A DNA stretch of 64,000 nucleotides from Rhodospirillales bacterium (GTDB lineage: Bacteria > Pseudomonadota > Alphaproteobacteria > Rhodospirillales > Defluviicoccaceae), in contig REEP01000129.1 in assembly GCA_007695045.1 (NCBI GenBank), positions 1-64,000 of the forward strand, written 5' to 3'. The notes below the pieces were generated by a model that saw only the letters and a program-made list of their open reading frames with translations, searched no databases and had not been told where the DNA came from. The position numbers and the translations under genes are program-made. Within the stretch, counting starts at the first letter, position 1; each line of letters begins with the position of its first letter. This document shows positions 32,691 to 41,191 of the stretch, in pieces.

Positions 32691-35083
32691 GCCAGCAGCT
32701 TCGCATGGCGCCGCCGCCCAAGACGGTTCCGATGCCGATGGTCGGCAGGATCGGGGTGCTGCACCGCAAGTGCGCCGCCTGCGAGGAGGAGGGCACCCTT
32801 CAGCGCCGGCGCGGGCCGGGGCGCGATCCGGACACGGTGCCGGCGATCGTCCACGACGTGCTGCGGGCGCCGGGGCAGCCGCTTGATGCGGACACCCGGG
32901 CGTTTTTCGAGCCCCGGTTCGGCCACGACTTCAGCCGGGTGCGGGTGCACACCGATGCCCGCGCGGCGGGGTCAGCGCGCGCGGTGAATGCCCGCGCCTA
33001 TACGGTGGGTTCCGATATTGTGTTCACACAGGGCGCTTTCGCGCCGGGAAGCCGGGCCGGGAGGCAACTGCTGGCTCATGAACTGGCACATGTGGTGCAG
33101 CAGGCACCATTGACGATTAAGAGGAATTCTGTCCAGCACATCGGATCAGCGTCTGATCCGACCGAGGTAGAAGCCGATTTGGCAGCAAAACGAGTCCTGA
33201 TAGGCGAAAGAGCGTCGATTGATTCGTCGGCACGTTCAACGCCTGTGTTGCAGCGGCAAGAGGGGGACGGTGGTCAGCTCATACTGGAGAACGGCCAGCC
33301 GACGGGCGAGCAACTGTCAGCACCACCTTCCCAGATGACTGAGGTAGGGCCGCATGGCGGAACGAATGATCGAGTACAGCGAATGGTGTTTTCCTGTACC
33401 GATATGCGACTGCGGCTGGAAACGGCTTCAACGCACTACCTTTACAGGTTGGACGAATGTGAAATGATGCTTGGGTCCTACCAAGCGGAAGTCTCAGTGT
33501 CTGGCAATGATTTTCATCTAAACATTCTAAATATGCCTGAAACGGAGGCGTTTAATTTTAGATACCGTGTTGAGCATGGCCAAGAAAACCCATCAACTTT
33601 GTTGGGTGATCAGTCAACCGTACTGGTAGAGGTTGTCGAGCACGTTCCCCCGGCACGGCCTGCTGAACCTCGGCCCGAGCGTCCTCAGGCACCGGAATGT
33701 ATGATAAGACTTGCTGATCGTGAGTTGGTACCCGCGGATTCAGTGAGCCGAGCGCTTTTCGATCCGCTATCCTTCAATCAAACAATATGGTCAAATTCAA
33801 TACCGCTAGGTCAATTCGGTTGGGTTGATGTCGGTGCGACCGCGTCGGGAAGGCTGACTGGACATTTTTCCGGAAGCTACGGGCCTGGCCGTTTAACAGA
33901 TATTTGTTTGACTCATATGGTTGAAGCTATCCCGAGTTCAGCTCCGATCGAACATCCACTTCTGGGTCGCGGCAGTCAGGCTGATGTTACAACGTATGTG
34001 ATTGGCGGACGTGCGCGCTTTCACTTGCCAGCGCGCGCTGTCATTCGAATAGTCGGGCGAGGGGAACTTGTCATTAGCGGAGATTATCTCAGCGTTATCG
34101 AAGTCGCCGCTGCTGAAGGAGCGCTGGACGCACGTGGCGAAGCAGCTTTGGCGGGGACTATCAATGGGGCTGTTGAGATCCGGGCGCAAGCGACCGCTTC
34201 GCGGGCGACTTTGGAACATCCAAGCGCATTGGTGCCGCTGGCGCTTGTTTTGGAGAGAAGCTCAATTGATTCTGTCGATCTAGCTACAGAAATCGGCTTA
34301 CGTGGCCGTGCCGGCCTGATGGTCCGTGTTGATCTGTCTGCCGGTTTCAGGCTGCTGGGTGTAAGTCTGTGGAGTCAAACTTGGCCTCTAATCGCTTTCG
34401 ATGCAGGGGTTGGTTGGTCTGGCGGTATCAAATATAGCCCAAATCCTGGAGTTCATTGGAATTTTGGAAGTCTCGATGTCGATGAAGGTGATGCTGACGA
34501 GTATGAAGAGAATGAAGATCATGCGGATGTCGCGCTCGACGATATCATTGAGGCAATTCTGGACGACGCTCGAGCTAACGTTTCATCGCCAGATGGCCTT
34601 AGCGAGGATACTGCCCTCCCATTCGATTGGTATAAGCCGCGTGAATTGTATGCGCCTACTGTAAATATTCCAAATGCTGATGACCCGAATGAGATTGATC
34701 AATTTGATGGCCCGACGCTTGTTCGTTATCAGTATCGCGGCCGCACGATGTATGAGGAAATCGGTGTAGCAGACTGGCCATCAGTCCGTCGTCGCTTTGA
34801 GTTCTTCCCGTACGATTCCCGCTCAGAGCCGGAGAAGAACCGGTTTAACAGACTTATAGACAGACTCGGATTTGATCGAACCGGCTTTGATGCGGATCAT
34901 GTTTGGGATATTAAGCTTAGGGGTTTAGATTATGATCGGTTTGATAACTTGTGGCCAGCGAGCAACCAAGAGCAGAGGCTTGCAGGCGTTCGTCACAATA
35001 ATCAAATTCAGAATTACAGAGCTACGTTGGACAATATAGAAGGGCGCTGGTTCGAGATTGTTCGCGTGAGGCATCCGGCGTGA
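32687..35083 (+). CDS. DUF4157 probable CIS effector 2 with C-terminal HNH-like nuclease signature
   Basis: 798 residues from the GTG at 32687, whose GTGA overlaps the previous stop and which has AAGGA upstream. Residues ~28-140 are a second DUF4157 leader with HELAHVVQQ. After residue ~140 the DNA turns clearly AT-richer. The middle is beta-rich, followed by an acidic linker (DVDEGDADEYEENEDH). Residues ~715-798 contain FDADHVWDIKLRGLDYDRFDNLWP, with D737-H738, a later Asn and a final H-N-N, resembling HNH/endonuclease VII toxins that cut nucleic acid. No immunity gene follows. Confidence 0.82.
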   Translation: MSQQLRMAPPPKTVPMPMVGRIGVLHRKCAACEEEGTLQRRRGPGRDPDTVPAIVHDVLRAPGQPLDADTRAFFEPRFGHDFSRVRVHTDARAAGSARAVNARAYTVGSDIVFTQGAFAPGSRAGRQLLAHELAHVVQQAPLTIKRNSVQHIGSASDPTEVEADLAAKRVLIGERASIDSSARSTPVLQRQEGDGGQLILENGQPTGEQLSAPPSQMTEVGPHGGTNDRVQRMVFSCTDMRLRLETASTHYLYRLDECEMMLGSYQAEVSVSGNDFHLNILNMPETEAFNFRYRVEHGQENPSTLLGDQSTVLVEVVEHVPPARPAEPRPERPQAPECMIRLADRELVPADSVSRALFDPLSFNQTIWSNSIPLGQFGWVDVGATASGRLTGHFSGSYGPGRLTDICLTHMVEAIPSSAPIEHPLLGRGSQADVTTYVIGGRARFHLPARAVIRIVGRGELVISGDYLSVIEVAAAEGALDARGEAALAGTINGAVEIRAQATASRATLEHPSALVPLALVLERSSIDSVDLATEIGLRGRAGLMVRVDLSAGFRLLGVSLWSQTWPLIAFDAGVGWSGGIKYSPNPGVHWNFGSLDVDEGDADEYEENEDHADVALDDIIEAILDDARANVSSPDGLSEDTALPFDWYKPRELYAPTVNIPNADDPNEIDQFDGPTLVRYQYRGRTMYEEIGVADWPSVRRRFEFFPYDSRSEPEKNRFNRLIDRLGFDRTGFDADHVWDIKLRGLDYDRFDNLWPASNQEQRLAGVRHNNQIQNYRATLDNIEGRWFEIVRVRHPA
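32761..33103 (+). repeat. direct repeat, copy 2 (DUF4157 leader)
   Basis: Second copy of the DUF4157-encoding segment; 32981-33103 differs from 32025-32147 by a single base. The copies are offset by 956-959 bases. Base composition changes just after this copy, from GC-rich to about 50 percent GC. Confidence 0.9.
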
Positions 35084-35246
35084 CATAATTTTATATAGGT
35101 CGATTATAAAAGAGGAAGTTTAAGGCGATATCAAATTCAATAATTGTGTTATGTTTTGATGATTGACAAATATATAGTTTATAAAAGTTGACGTGGTATT
35201 TGGAAGCAACTGTCGGTCATGTAAAGGGCTACTAGGGAATGCGACC
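33104..35246. other. low-GC island: effector 2 payload and AT-rich spacer
   Basis: From directly after the repeated leader to the ATG of the tube-adaptor gene, codon third positions lose the strong GC bias seen on both sides, and 35084-35246 is a distinctly AT-rich gene-free spacer. Within a block where almost all other genes overlap, this is the sign of a recently acquired payload cassette. No integrase, IS element or attachment duplication is visible at its edges. Confidence 0.75.
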
Positions 35247-35903
35247 ATGACCACCTTTCCCAATGCGCCGCAGCTGCTCAAGGGTGGGATCGTGCTGATC
35301 GATGCCGAGAGTTCCCAGGTGCAGCGCATCATCGTGCTGCAATACAACCCCGATTCCTTGAGTCGGACGCTGCAGGTGCAGGCGGTGGGGGAGCAGGGTA
35401 CGCGCTCCCAGGCGCTTCGGCTCACCGGCCCGGCGGTGGAGACGCTCAAGCTGGATGCCGAGATCGATGCCACCGATCAGCTGGAGTTTCCCGACCAGAA
35501 CGCCACCGCCACCGAGTTCGGCATCTTCCCGGCGCTGGCGGCACTGGAGACCATGGTCTATCCGGCCAGCAGCCGGCTGATCGCCAATAATGCGCTGGCC
35601 GCGGCCGGTACCCTGGAGATCGCGCCGATGCAGGCGCCGCTGGCCCTGTTCATCTGGAGCCGCAACCGCATCGTGCCGGTGCGCATCACCGAGTTCAGCA
35701 TCACCGAGGAGGCGTTCGATCCCTCGCTCAACCCGATCCGGGCCAAGGTGAGCCTGGGCATGCGGGTGCTGAGCGTCGACGACCTCGGCTTCGACCACCG
35801 CGGCGGCAGCCTGTTCATGAGCTACCTGCAAGCCAAGGAACAGCTGGCCGCCAAGGCGCCGGGCGGCGATCTCGGCGCGTTCGGCATTGGAGGACTGCCA
35901 TGA
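35247..35903 (+). CDS. CIS tube adaptor protein (N-terminal part of Afp7/Pvc7 type)
   Basis: 218 residues from the ATG at 35247 (AGGGA upstream), as the in-frame start at 35193 lies in the AT-rich spacer. LLKGGIVLIDAESSQVQRIIVLQYNPDSL and LDAEIDATDQLEFPDQ identify the CIS tube N-terminal domain. In Pvc7/Afp7 this domain is fused to a LysM domain in one polypeptide; here the LysM part is the next gene, overlapping by 4 bp. It would connect hub and tube. Confidence 0.82.
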   Translation: MTTFPNAPQLLKGGIVLIDAESSQVQRIIVLQYNPDSLSRTLQVQAVGEQGTRSQALRLTGPAVETLKLDAEIDATDQLEFPDQNATATEFGIFPALAALETMVYPASSRLIANNALAAAGTLEIAPMQAPLALFIWSRNRIVPVRITEFSITEEAFDPSLNPIRAKVSLGMRVLSVDDLGFDHRGGSLFMSYLQAKEQLAAKAPGGDLGAFGIGGLP

Positions 35904-36262
35904 CCGATCCGGTACAGGCCCTGTTCCAGGCCGGTGTGCTGAAGGACACGGCGTTTCCGGCCACCAGCCGTTATCACGACGTGCCGACGGCCAAGCTGAC
36001 CCTGCCCGACGGGCAGGTGGTGGTGTACCTGCGCCGCCGCATCGTGCCGGCACCGGAGCGGTTCGCGCTGATCCGGGAGCACACGGTGCAGCAGGGCGAG
36101 CGGCTGGACGCCATCGCCGCCCGTTACCTGGGCGATCCCGAGCAGTTCTGGCGCTTGTGTGACGCCAACGGCGTGCTCCGTCCGGACGAACTGATCGACG
36201 AGGAGGGCCGGCGTATCCGCATCACCCTGCCGGACGGCGTGCCCGGACCCTCGGAAAACTGA
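35900..36262 (+). CDS. LysM-like baseplate protein (gp53/Afp7 C-terminal type)
   Basis: 120 residues. REHTVQQGERLDAIAARYLGDPEQFWRLCDANG is a LysM fold as found in CIS baseplate proteins. It is not secreted, so it acts in protein-protein contacts of the baseplate rather than on the cell wall of its own cell. It overlaps the tube adaptor and is followed within 7 bases by the hub gene. Together the pair represents a split Afp7. Confidence 0.85.
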   Translation: MTDPVQALFQAGVLKDTAFPATSRYHDVPTAKLTLPDGQVVVYLRRRIVPAPERFALIREHTVQQGERLDAIAARYLGDPEQFWRLCDANGVLRPDELIDEEGRRIRITLPDGVPGPSEN

Positions 36263-36269
36263 CGCGGCC

Positions 36270-37400
36270 ATGATCAAAGGTATCAACCTGACACTGATGG
36301 TGGGGCCGGCGGTGCCGGTGCCGGTGCCGCGCGCGGTGCTGGAGTCCCTCAGCAAGGTGGAGGTGACGGCGGCGGCCGGCGATACCGAGAGCGGCTTCGA
36401 TCTCACCTTCGAGATCGAGAAGAACTCACCGCTCGGGACCCTGTTCCTGGTCTCCGGCGGTGCCGGCATCCCAATGGTGCGGGTGGTGATCGTCGCCACC
36501 ATCAACGGCACCCCGAATGTGTTGATCGACGGCGTGATGACACATCACCAGTTGGAGCCCGGCAGCAACGGCGGTCCCGCCACCCTCAAGGTCCAGGGCA
36601 AGGACCTGAGCACGGTGCTGAGCTACATCGATTTCAGCGGCGTGCCTTACCCCGCGATGCCGCCGGCGGTGCGGGTTCTGCTGGTGCTGGCCAAGTATGC
36701 TTGGCTCGGCATCGTGCCCAAGGTGATCCCCAGCATCATCGAGGACATCCCGATCCCGGTGGATCGCATCCCGCGGCACCAGGGCACCGATCTCGATTAC
36801 GTCAAGGGGCTGGCGCGGGAGGCGGGCTACGTCTTCTACGTGGAGCCGGGACCGGCGCCGGGGGTGAACTTCGCCTACTGGGGGCCGGAGATCAAAGTGG
36901 GCGCACCGCAGCCGGCCCTGAACGTGGACATGGACGCCCACACCAACGTGGAATCGCTGTCCTTCCGCTTCGACAAGGAGCGCAAGGAAATGCCCATTGT
37001 CTATATCCAGAATCAGGCGACCAAGGCGCCGATTCCGATCCCGATCCCGGACATCACGCCCCTCAATCCACCGCTGGGCGCGGTGCCGCCCTTGCCGCCG
37101 AAGCTGACGCCGCTCAATGACACCGCCCAGCTGTCGCCGCTGCAGGCGGCTTTGCGGGGTGTTGCGTATGCGGCGCAGCATGCCGATGCGGTGTTCGGCG
37201 AGGGTAGCCTGGACGTGCTGCGGTATGGCCGGGTGCTGCGCTCCCGCGCCCTGGTCGGGGTGCGCGGCGCCGGCGCTGCCTTTGATGGCCTGCATTACGT
37301 CAGCCGCGTCAAGCATGTTATCGAGCGCGGCCGCTATACCCAGGATTTCTCGCTCGCCCGCAACGGGCTTCTTTCCACGGTCCCGGTGGTGCCGGCATGA
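36270..37400 (+). CDS. CIS baseplate hub protein (gp27/gpD-like)
   Basis: 376 residues. The phage late-control-D/VgrG N-terminal type is visible from FEIEKNSPLGTLF, VLIDGVMTHHQLEPG, VDRIPRHQGTDLDYVKGLAREAGYVFYVEPG and LHYVSRVKHVIERGRYTQDFSLARNG at the end. It forms the trimeric hub at the baseplate centre. In Afp8 hub and spike are one protein; here the spike is a separate gene that overlaps this one by 4 bp. A Pro-rich loop lies around 250-280. Confidence 0.88.
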   Translation: MIKGINLTLMVGPAVPVPVPRAVLESLSKVEVTAAAGDTESGFDLTFEIEKNSPLGTLFLVSGGAGIPMVRVVIVATINGTPNVLIDGVMTHHQLEPGSNGGPATLKVQGKDLSTVLSYIDFSGVPYPAMPPAVRVLLVLAKYAWLGIVPKVIPSIIEDIPIPVDRIPRHQGTDLDYVKGLAREAGYVFYVEPGPAPGVNFAYWGPEIKVGAPQPALNVDMDAHTNVESLSFRFDKERKEMPIVYIQNQATKAPIPIPIPDITPLNPPLGAVPPLPPKLTPLNDTAQLSPLQAALRGVAYAAQHADAVFGEGSLDVLRYGRVLRSRALVGVRGAGAAFDGLHYVSRVKHVIERGRYTQDFSLARNGLLSTVPVVPA

Positions 37401-37912
37401 CGCAGCAGCAGACCTTCCTCGGCAAGTATCGCGGCACGGTGGTCAACAACATCGATCCCATGCAGCTCGGCCGCATCCAGGTGATCGTGCCCGACGTTTC
37501 CAACGTGATGCTGTCCAGCTGGGCGATGCCGTGCGTGCCGGTGGCCGGTTTGCAGATGGGCCAGTTCGCGGTGCCGCCCATCGGTGCCGGTGTTTGGGTC
37601 GAGTTCGAGCGGGGCGACCCGGACTATCCCATCTGGGTCGGCTGCTTCTGGGGCACGGCGGCGGAGGTCCCGGCACTGGCGCGCACGGTGCCGCCGGGCG
37701 TGGCCGGGATCACGTTGCAGACCACGCTGCAGAACGGCCTGACGGTCAACGACGTTCCCGGGCCCACCGGCGGCATCATGCTCAGGAGCGCCACCGGTGC
37801 CACGCTGATCGTCAACGATACCGGCATCTACATCCAGAACGGCCGGGGTGCGAGCATCGTCATGGTGGGACCCTCGGTCACCATCAACAACGGCGCCCTG
37901 GCAGTGATCTGA
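37397..37912 (+). CDS. CIS spike protein (gp5/VgrG C-terminal OB-fold and beta-helix)
   Basis: 171 residues. The OB-fold is recognised from YRGTVVNNIDPMQLGRIQVIVPDV, PPIGAGVWVEFERGDPDYPIWVGCFWG. The C-terminal ~50 residues (GGIMLRSATGATLIVNDTGIYIQ) form a short beta-helix needle. No lysozyme domain is present, unlike T4 gp5. It sits on the hub and is capped by the PAAR-like protein encoded next. Confidence 0.88.
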   Translation: MTQQQTFLGKYRGTVVNNIDPMQLGRIQVIVPDVSNVMLSSWAMPCVPVAGLQMGQFAVPPIGAGVWVEFERGDPDYPIWVGCFWGTAAEVPALARTVPPGVAGITLQTTLQNGLTVNDVPGPTGGIMLRSATGATLIVNDTGIYIQNGRGASIVMVGPSVTINNGALAVI

Positions 37913-37933
37913 GGGGAAGGAGGAGCCCATTCC

Positions 37934-38254
37934 ATGCCCGGACCGCTTCTCCACGTCGGTGCCACCGTGCTCTGCGCCCACGGCGGCCAGGCACTGCCCA
38001 CCGTGCCGAATTCCCGGGTGCTGGTGGGCGGCATGCCGACGGTGACCCTGGCCGCACCGTACACCGTGGCCGGCTGCGCGTTCGTGCCGCCGGGTGGCAA
38101 CGGGCCCTGCGTCACCGCCCAGTTCGTCACCGCGGCAACCCGGCTCACCTCCCAGGGGCAGCCGCTGCTGTTGCAGGACAGCCAGTCCGTCTGCGCCCCC
38201 ACCGGCACGCCGCTCCTGCCGGTGGTGGTCCAGACGCGTGCGACGGGGATGTGA
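37934..38254 (+). CDS. PAAR-like spike tip protein
   Basis: 106 residues. MPGPLLHVGATVLCAHGGQALPTV and LVGGMPTVTLAAPYTVAGCAFV resemble the PAAR-like tip of eCIS (Afp10), with cysteines and histidine at places suitable for metal binding (LCAHGG). It would sharpen the spike. The ATG follows an AAGGAGGAG ribosome site. 21 bases after the spike gene and 7 before gp25. Confidence 0.82.
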   Translation: MPGPLLHVGATVLCAHGGQALPTVPNSRVLVGGMPTVTLAAPYTVAGCAFVPPGGNGPCVTAQFVTAATRLTSQGQPLLLQDSQSVCAPTGTPLLPVVVQTRATGM

Positions 38255-38261
38255 GGCGGCG

Positions 38262-38627
38262 ATGAACCTGGATTACCCGTTCCACTTCGACGGTCGCGAC
38301 CGCACCGCGGACACGAGCGACGCGGATCACCTGCGCGATCTGATCGAGCAGGTGCTGTTCACCATGCCGGGGGAACGGGTCAACCGGCCCGAGTTCGGCA
38401 GCGGTGTGATGCAGCTGGTGTTCGCACCCAACAGCCCGGAAGTGGCGGCCACCACCGAGTTCCTGGTCAAGGGCGCCTTGCAGCAGTGGCTGGGCGACCG
38501 TCTCGCCATCGAGACCCTGACGGTGGAAAGCGTCGACTCCACGCTCCGCATCCGCATCGACTACGTCGACCTGCGCACCCAGCGGCGGGAGCGGGCGGAG
38601 TTCGCGCGCGGGGGGACGTCGCCATGA
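38262..38627 (+). CDS. baseplate wedge protein, gp25-like (Afp9)
   Basis: 121 residues. The gp25/GPW signature is clear: DHLRDLIEQVLFTMPGERVNRPEFGSGV and LAIETLTVESVDSTLRIRIDYV. It carries the E-P-R-like motif region by which gp25 initiates sheath assembly on the baseplate. The ATG at 38262 follows GAGGCG. Overlaps the following J-like gene by 4 bp. Confidence 0.92.
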   Translation: MNLDYPFHFDGRDRTADTSDADHLRDLIEQVLFTMPGERVNRPEFGSGVMQLVFAPNSPEVAATTEFLVKGALQQWLGDRLAIETLTVESVDSTLRIRIDYVDLRTQRRERAEFARGGTSP

Positions 38628-41191
38628 TCTACCTCTGCTGCGACGAGCGAAGGCGCACCGCGGTCGCCGATCACCCAACGCTCAACGGCATTCATTTCCT
38701 GGAGGTGCTGGACCGGGATGCGCCGGCCGACAGCCCGCGCCAGCAAACGCTGCTGGTCCGGCTTCTCAAGCCGGTGCCGCCGATCCCGGCCGATCTGAGC
38801 ACCGGCAACGTCTGGATCGAAGGCGGTGAGCGCATCACCCCGGTGCGGGTCGCGTGGATCGCGGTGGCATCCGCCCCGCCGGCCGAGCTGGTCAACGCGG
38901 ACGAGGACGCGCTGCTGACGGCACTGCCCGAGGCCGACCACGTGTTGGTGGTCCGGACCGAGGAGAGCGGCGATTACGCCACCTACACGCTCCGGATCGG
39001 CGTCACGCCGGAGAACCCCACGGCGCTGTCCGGGTTCGATCCGCTGCTGTCCCGCGTCGATTTCTCGTTCAAGGTGGAATGCCCGTCAGACTTCGACTGC
39101 CGGCCGCAACGGCTCTGCCCCGAGGAAGCCCGGGACGAACCGGACATCAGCTACCTCGCCAAGGACTACGCCAGCTTCCGCCGGCTGATGCTGGACCGCA
39201 TGGCGCAGATCATGCCCGAATGGCGGGAGCGCAATCCGGCCGACCTCGGCATGACCCTGGTGGAACTGCTGGCCTACGTCGGCGATCACCTGAGTTACCA
39301 ACAGGACGCCATCGCCACCGAAGCCTACCTCGCCACCGCCGGGCGGCGCACCTCCATCCGCCGCCATGCCCGGCTGGTGGACTATCACATGCACGACGGC
39401 AAGAACGCCCGGGCCTTCGTGTACGTGGCGGTGAGCGAGCCCGCGCTTGTGTTGCCGGTCCGCACCGTGGTGCTGTCCCGGGTGCCGGGGTTCGCCATTC
39501 GGCTGGACGAAACGGGATCGGCCGACCATCCGGACCGTGATCCGGACCGGGCGTTGCGCCAGAATCCGGTGGTCTTCGAAACCCTGCACGCGGTGACCGT
39601 CCGAGCGGGGCATAACCGTCTGCCGTTCTATGCCTGGGGCGACCAGGAATGCTGTCTGCCCAAGGGTGCGATCCGGGCAACCTTGCAGGGTCACGTGGAC
39701 ACGCTGTCACCCGGTGACGTCCTGATCTTCGAAGAGGTGCTGGGCCCCGGCACCGGGCGGCCCGAGGATGCCGATCCGGGCCGCCGTCACCCGGTCCGCC
39801 TGACCGAGGTGGTCTCGGAAGACGCCGGCGGCGACCCGTTGACCGATCCGCTCACCGAAGCGCCCATCACCGAAATCCGCTGGCATGGCGATGACGCGCT
39901 GCCGTTCCCGCTTTGTGTCTCGGCTCGTACGGGGCCAAGCTTCGGTGACGCCTTCATCGACGAGGTGAGCGTCGCCCGTGGCAACATCGTGCTCGCCGAC
40001 CATGGCCGGACGATCGCGGACGAGGACCTCGGCACCGTGCCGGCGCCGCACCTGCATCTGGCGCCGGTGTCGGACGCCGACCGGTGCGATCCGCCGACGC
40101 GGGTTGCCATCCCGCCGCGCTTTCGCCCGACGCTGCAAGAGCGGCCGTTGACGCGGGCCGTGCCTTATGACCCGGACCAGCCGCCGGCTTCCGCCACGGC
40201 GACGCGTTACCCGCCACTGGAGGCGGCCCGGCCGGTGATCGAGCTCAGCGGCCGGTTTGGGACGACGGAACGCCCGTGGCTGCCGCAGCGCGATCTGCTG
40301 GCCAGCGCGGCCGACGCCCGGGAATTCGTGGCGGAGACCGAGGTGAATGGCTCCGTGCAGCTTCGTTTCGGCGACGACCGCCACGGCGAGCGCCCCGCCG
40401 CCGGCACCGCCTTCACCGCCACCTACCGCGTCGGCAGCGGGGCGGCCGGCAATGTCGGTGCCGAAGCGCTCGCCCACGTGATTACCGATCAGCCGGGGAT
40501 CCTGGCGGTGCGCAACCCGCTGCCCGCCGCCGGCGGTACCGCGGCCGAGACCATGCAGCAGGTGCGCGAACGGGCGCCCTACGCTTTCCGCACGCAGCAG
40601 CGCGCGGTAACGCGCGAAGACTACGCCGACAAGGCGCGCCTGCATCCCGGGGTGCAGCGGGCCCAGGCCACCTTCCGCTGGACCGGAAGCTGGCACACCG
40701 TGTTCGTGACCGCCGACAGATTGGGCGCCGCCGCGGTGGACCCGCCGTTCCAGCGCGGTCTCCGGCGCCACCTGGAGCCGTTCCGCATGGCCGGCTACGA
40801 CTTGAGGGTGGACCAACCCCGCTTCGTCTCGCTGGAGATAGACCTGTTTGTCTGTGTCAGGCCGGACTATTTCCGAGCCGACGTCAAGCTCGCGTTGTTG
40901 CGCGCACTGGGCAGCGGGCGCCTGGCCGATGGCCGGCTCGGCCTGTTCCATCCCGACAACTTCAGCTTTGGGGAGACGGTGCATCTGAGCACCGTGATCG
41001 CCGCGGCCCAGGGCGTCGCCGGCGTGGCCTCGGTGGAGGCGACCACGTTCGGCCGGCAGGGTGTGCCCGATCCCCTGCCACTCGCCCAGGGTCGGATCGA
41101 GCTGGGCCGGCTGGAAATCGCCCGCCTGGACAACGACCCCAACTATCCGGAACGCGGCGTGCTCCGGCTTGCCATGGGAGGGGGGCGATGA
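38624..41191 (+). CDS. baseplate J-like wedge protein 1 (Afp11/gp6-like)
   Basis: 855 residues from the ATG at 38624; longer frames are overlap. The baseplate-J signature is present: DISYLAKDYASFRRLMLDRMAQ, ADLGMTLVELLAYVGDHLSYQQDAIATEAYL, and QVRERAPYAFRTQQRAVTREDYAD. The C-terminus (LARLDNDPNYPERGVLRLAMGGG) is typical of eCIS members. J/gp6 proteins form the triangular wedge units of the baseplate. Codes for one of two J-like proteins, as in most Afp-type clusters. Overlaps both neighbours by 4 bp. Confidence 0.92.
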   Translation: MIYLCCDERRRTAVADHPTLNGIHFLEVLDRDAPADSPRQQTLLVRLLKPVPPIPADLSTGNVWIEGGERITPVRVAWIAVASAPPAELVNADEDALLTALPEADHVLVVRTEESGDYATYTLRIGVTPENPTALSGFDPLLSRVDFSFKVECPSDFDCRPQRLCPEEARDEPDISYLAKDYASFRRLMLDRMAQIMPEWRERNPADLGMTLVELLAYVGDHLSYQQDAIATEAYLATAGRRTSIRRHARLVDYHMHDGKNARAFVYVAVSEPALVLPVRTVVLSRVPGFAIRLDETGSADHPDRDPDRALRQNPVVFETLHAVTVRAGHNRLPFYAWGDQECCLPKGAIRATLQGHVDTLSPGDVLIFEEVLGPGTGRPEDADPGRRHPVRLTEVVSEDAGGDPLTDPLTEAPITEIRWHGDDALPFPLCVSARTGPSFGDAFIDEVSVARGNIVLADHGRTIADEDLGTVPAPHLHLAPVSDADRCDPPTRVAIPPRFRPTLQERPLTRAVPYDPDQPPASATATRYPPLEAARPVIELSGRFGTTERPWLPQRDLLASAADAREFVAETEVNGSVQLRFGDDRHGERPAAGTAFTATYRVGSGAAGNVGAEALAHVITDQPGILAVRNPLPAAGGTAAETMQQVRERAPYAFRTQQRAVTREDYADKARLHPGVQRAQATFRWTGSWHTVFVTADRLGAAAVDPPFQRGLRRHLEPFRMAGYDLRVDQPRFVSLEIDLFVCVRPDYFRADVKLALLRALGSGRLADGRLGLFHPDNFSFGETVHLSTVIAAAQGVAGVASVEATTFGRQGVPDPLPLAQGRIELGRLEIARLDNDPNYPERGVLRLAMGGGR

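Noticed and set aside
35164-35195. Promoter-like TTGACA and TATAAA in the AT-rich spacer
   Set aside because: The two boxes are only 11 bases apart, too close for a sigma-70 promoter.
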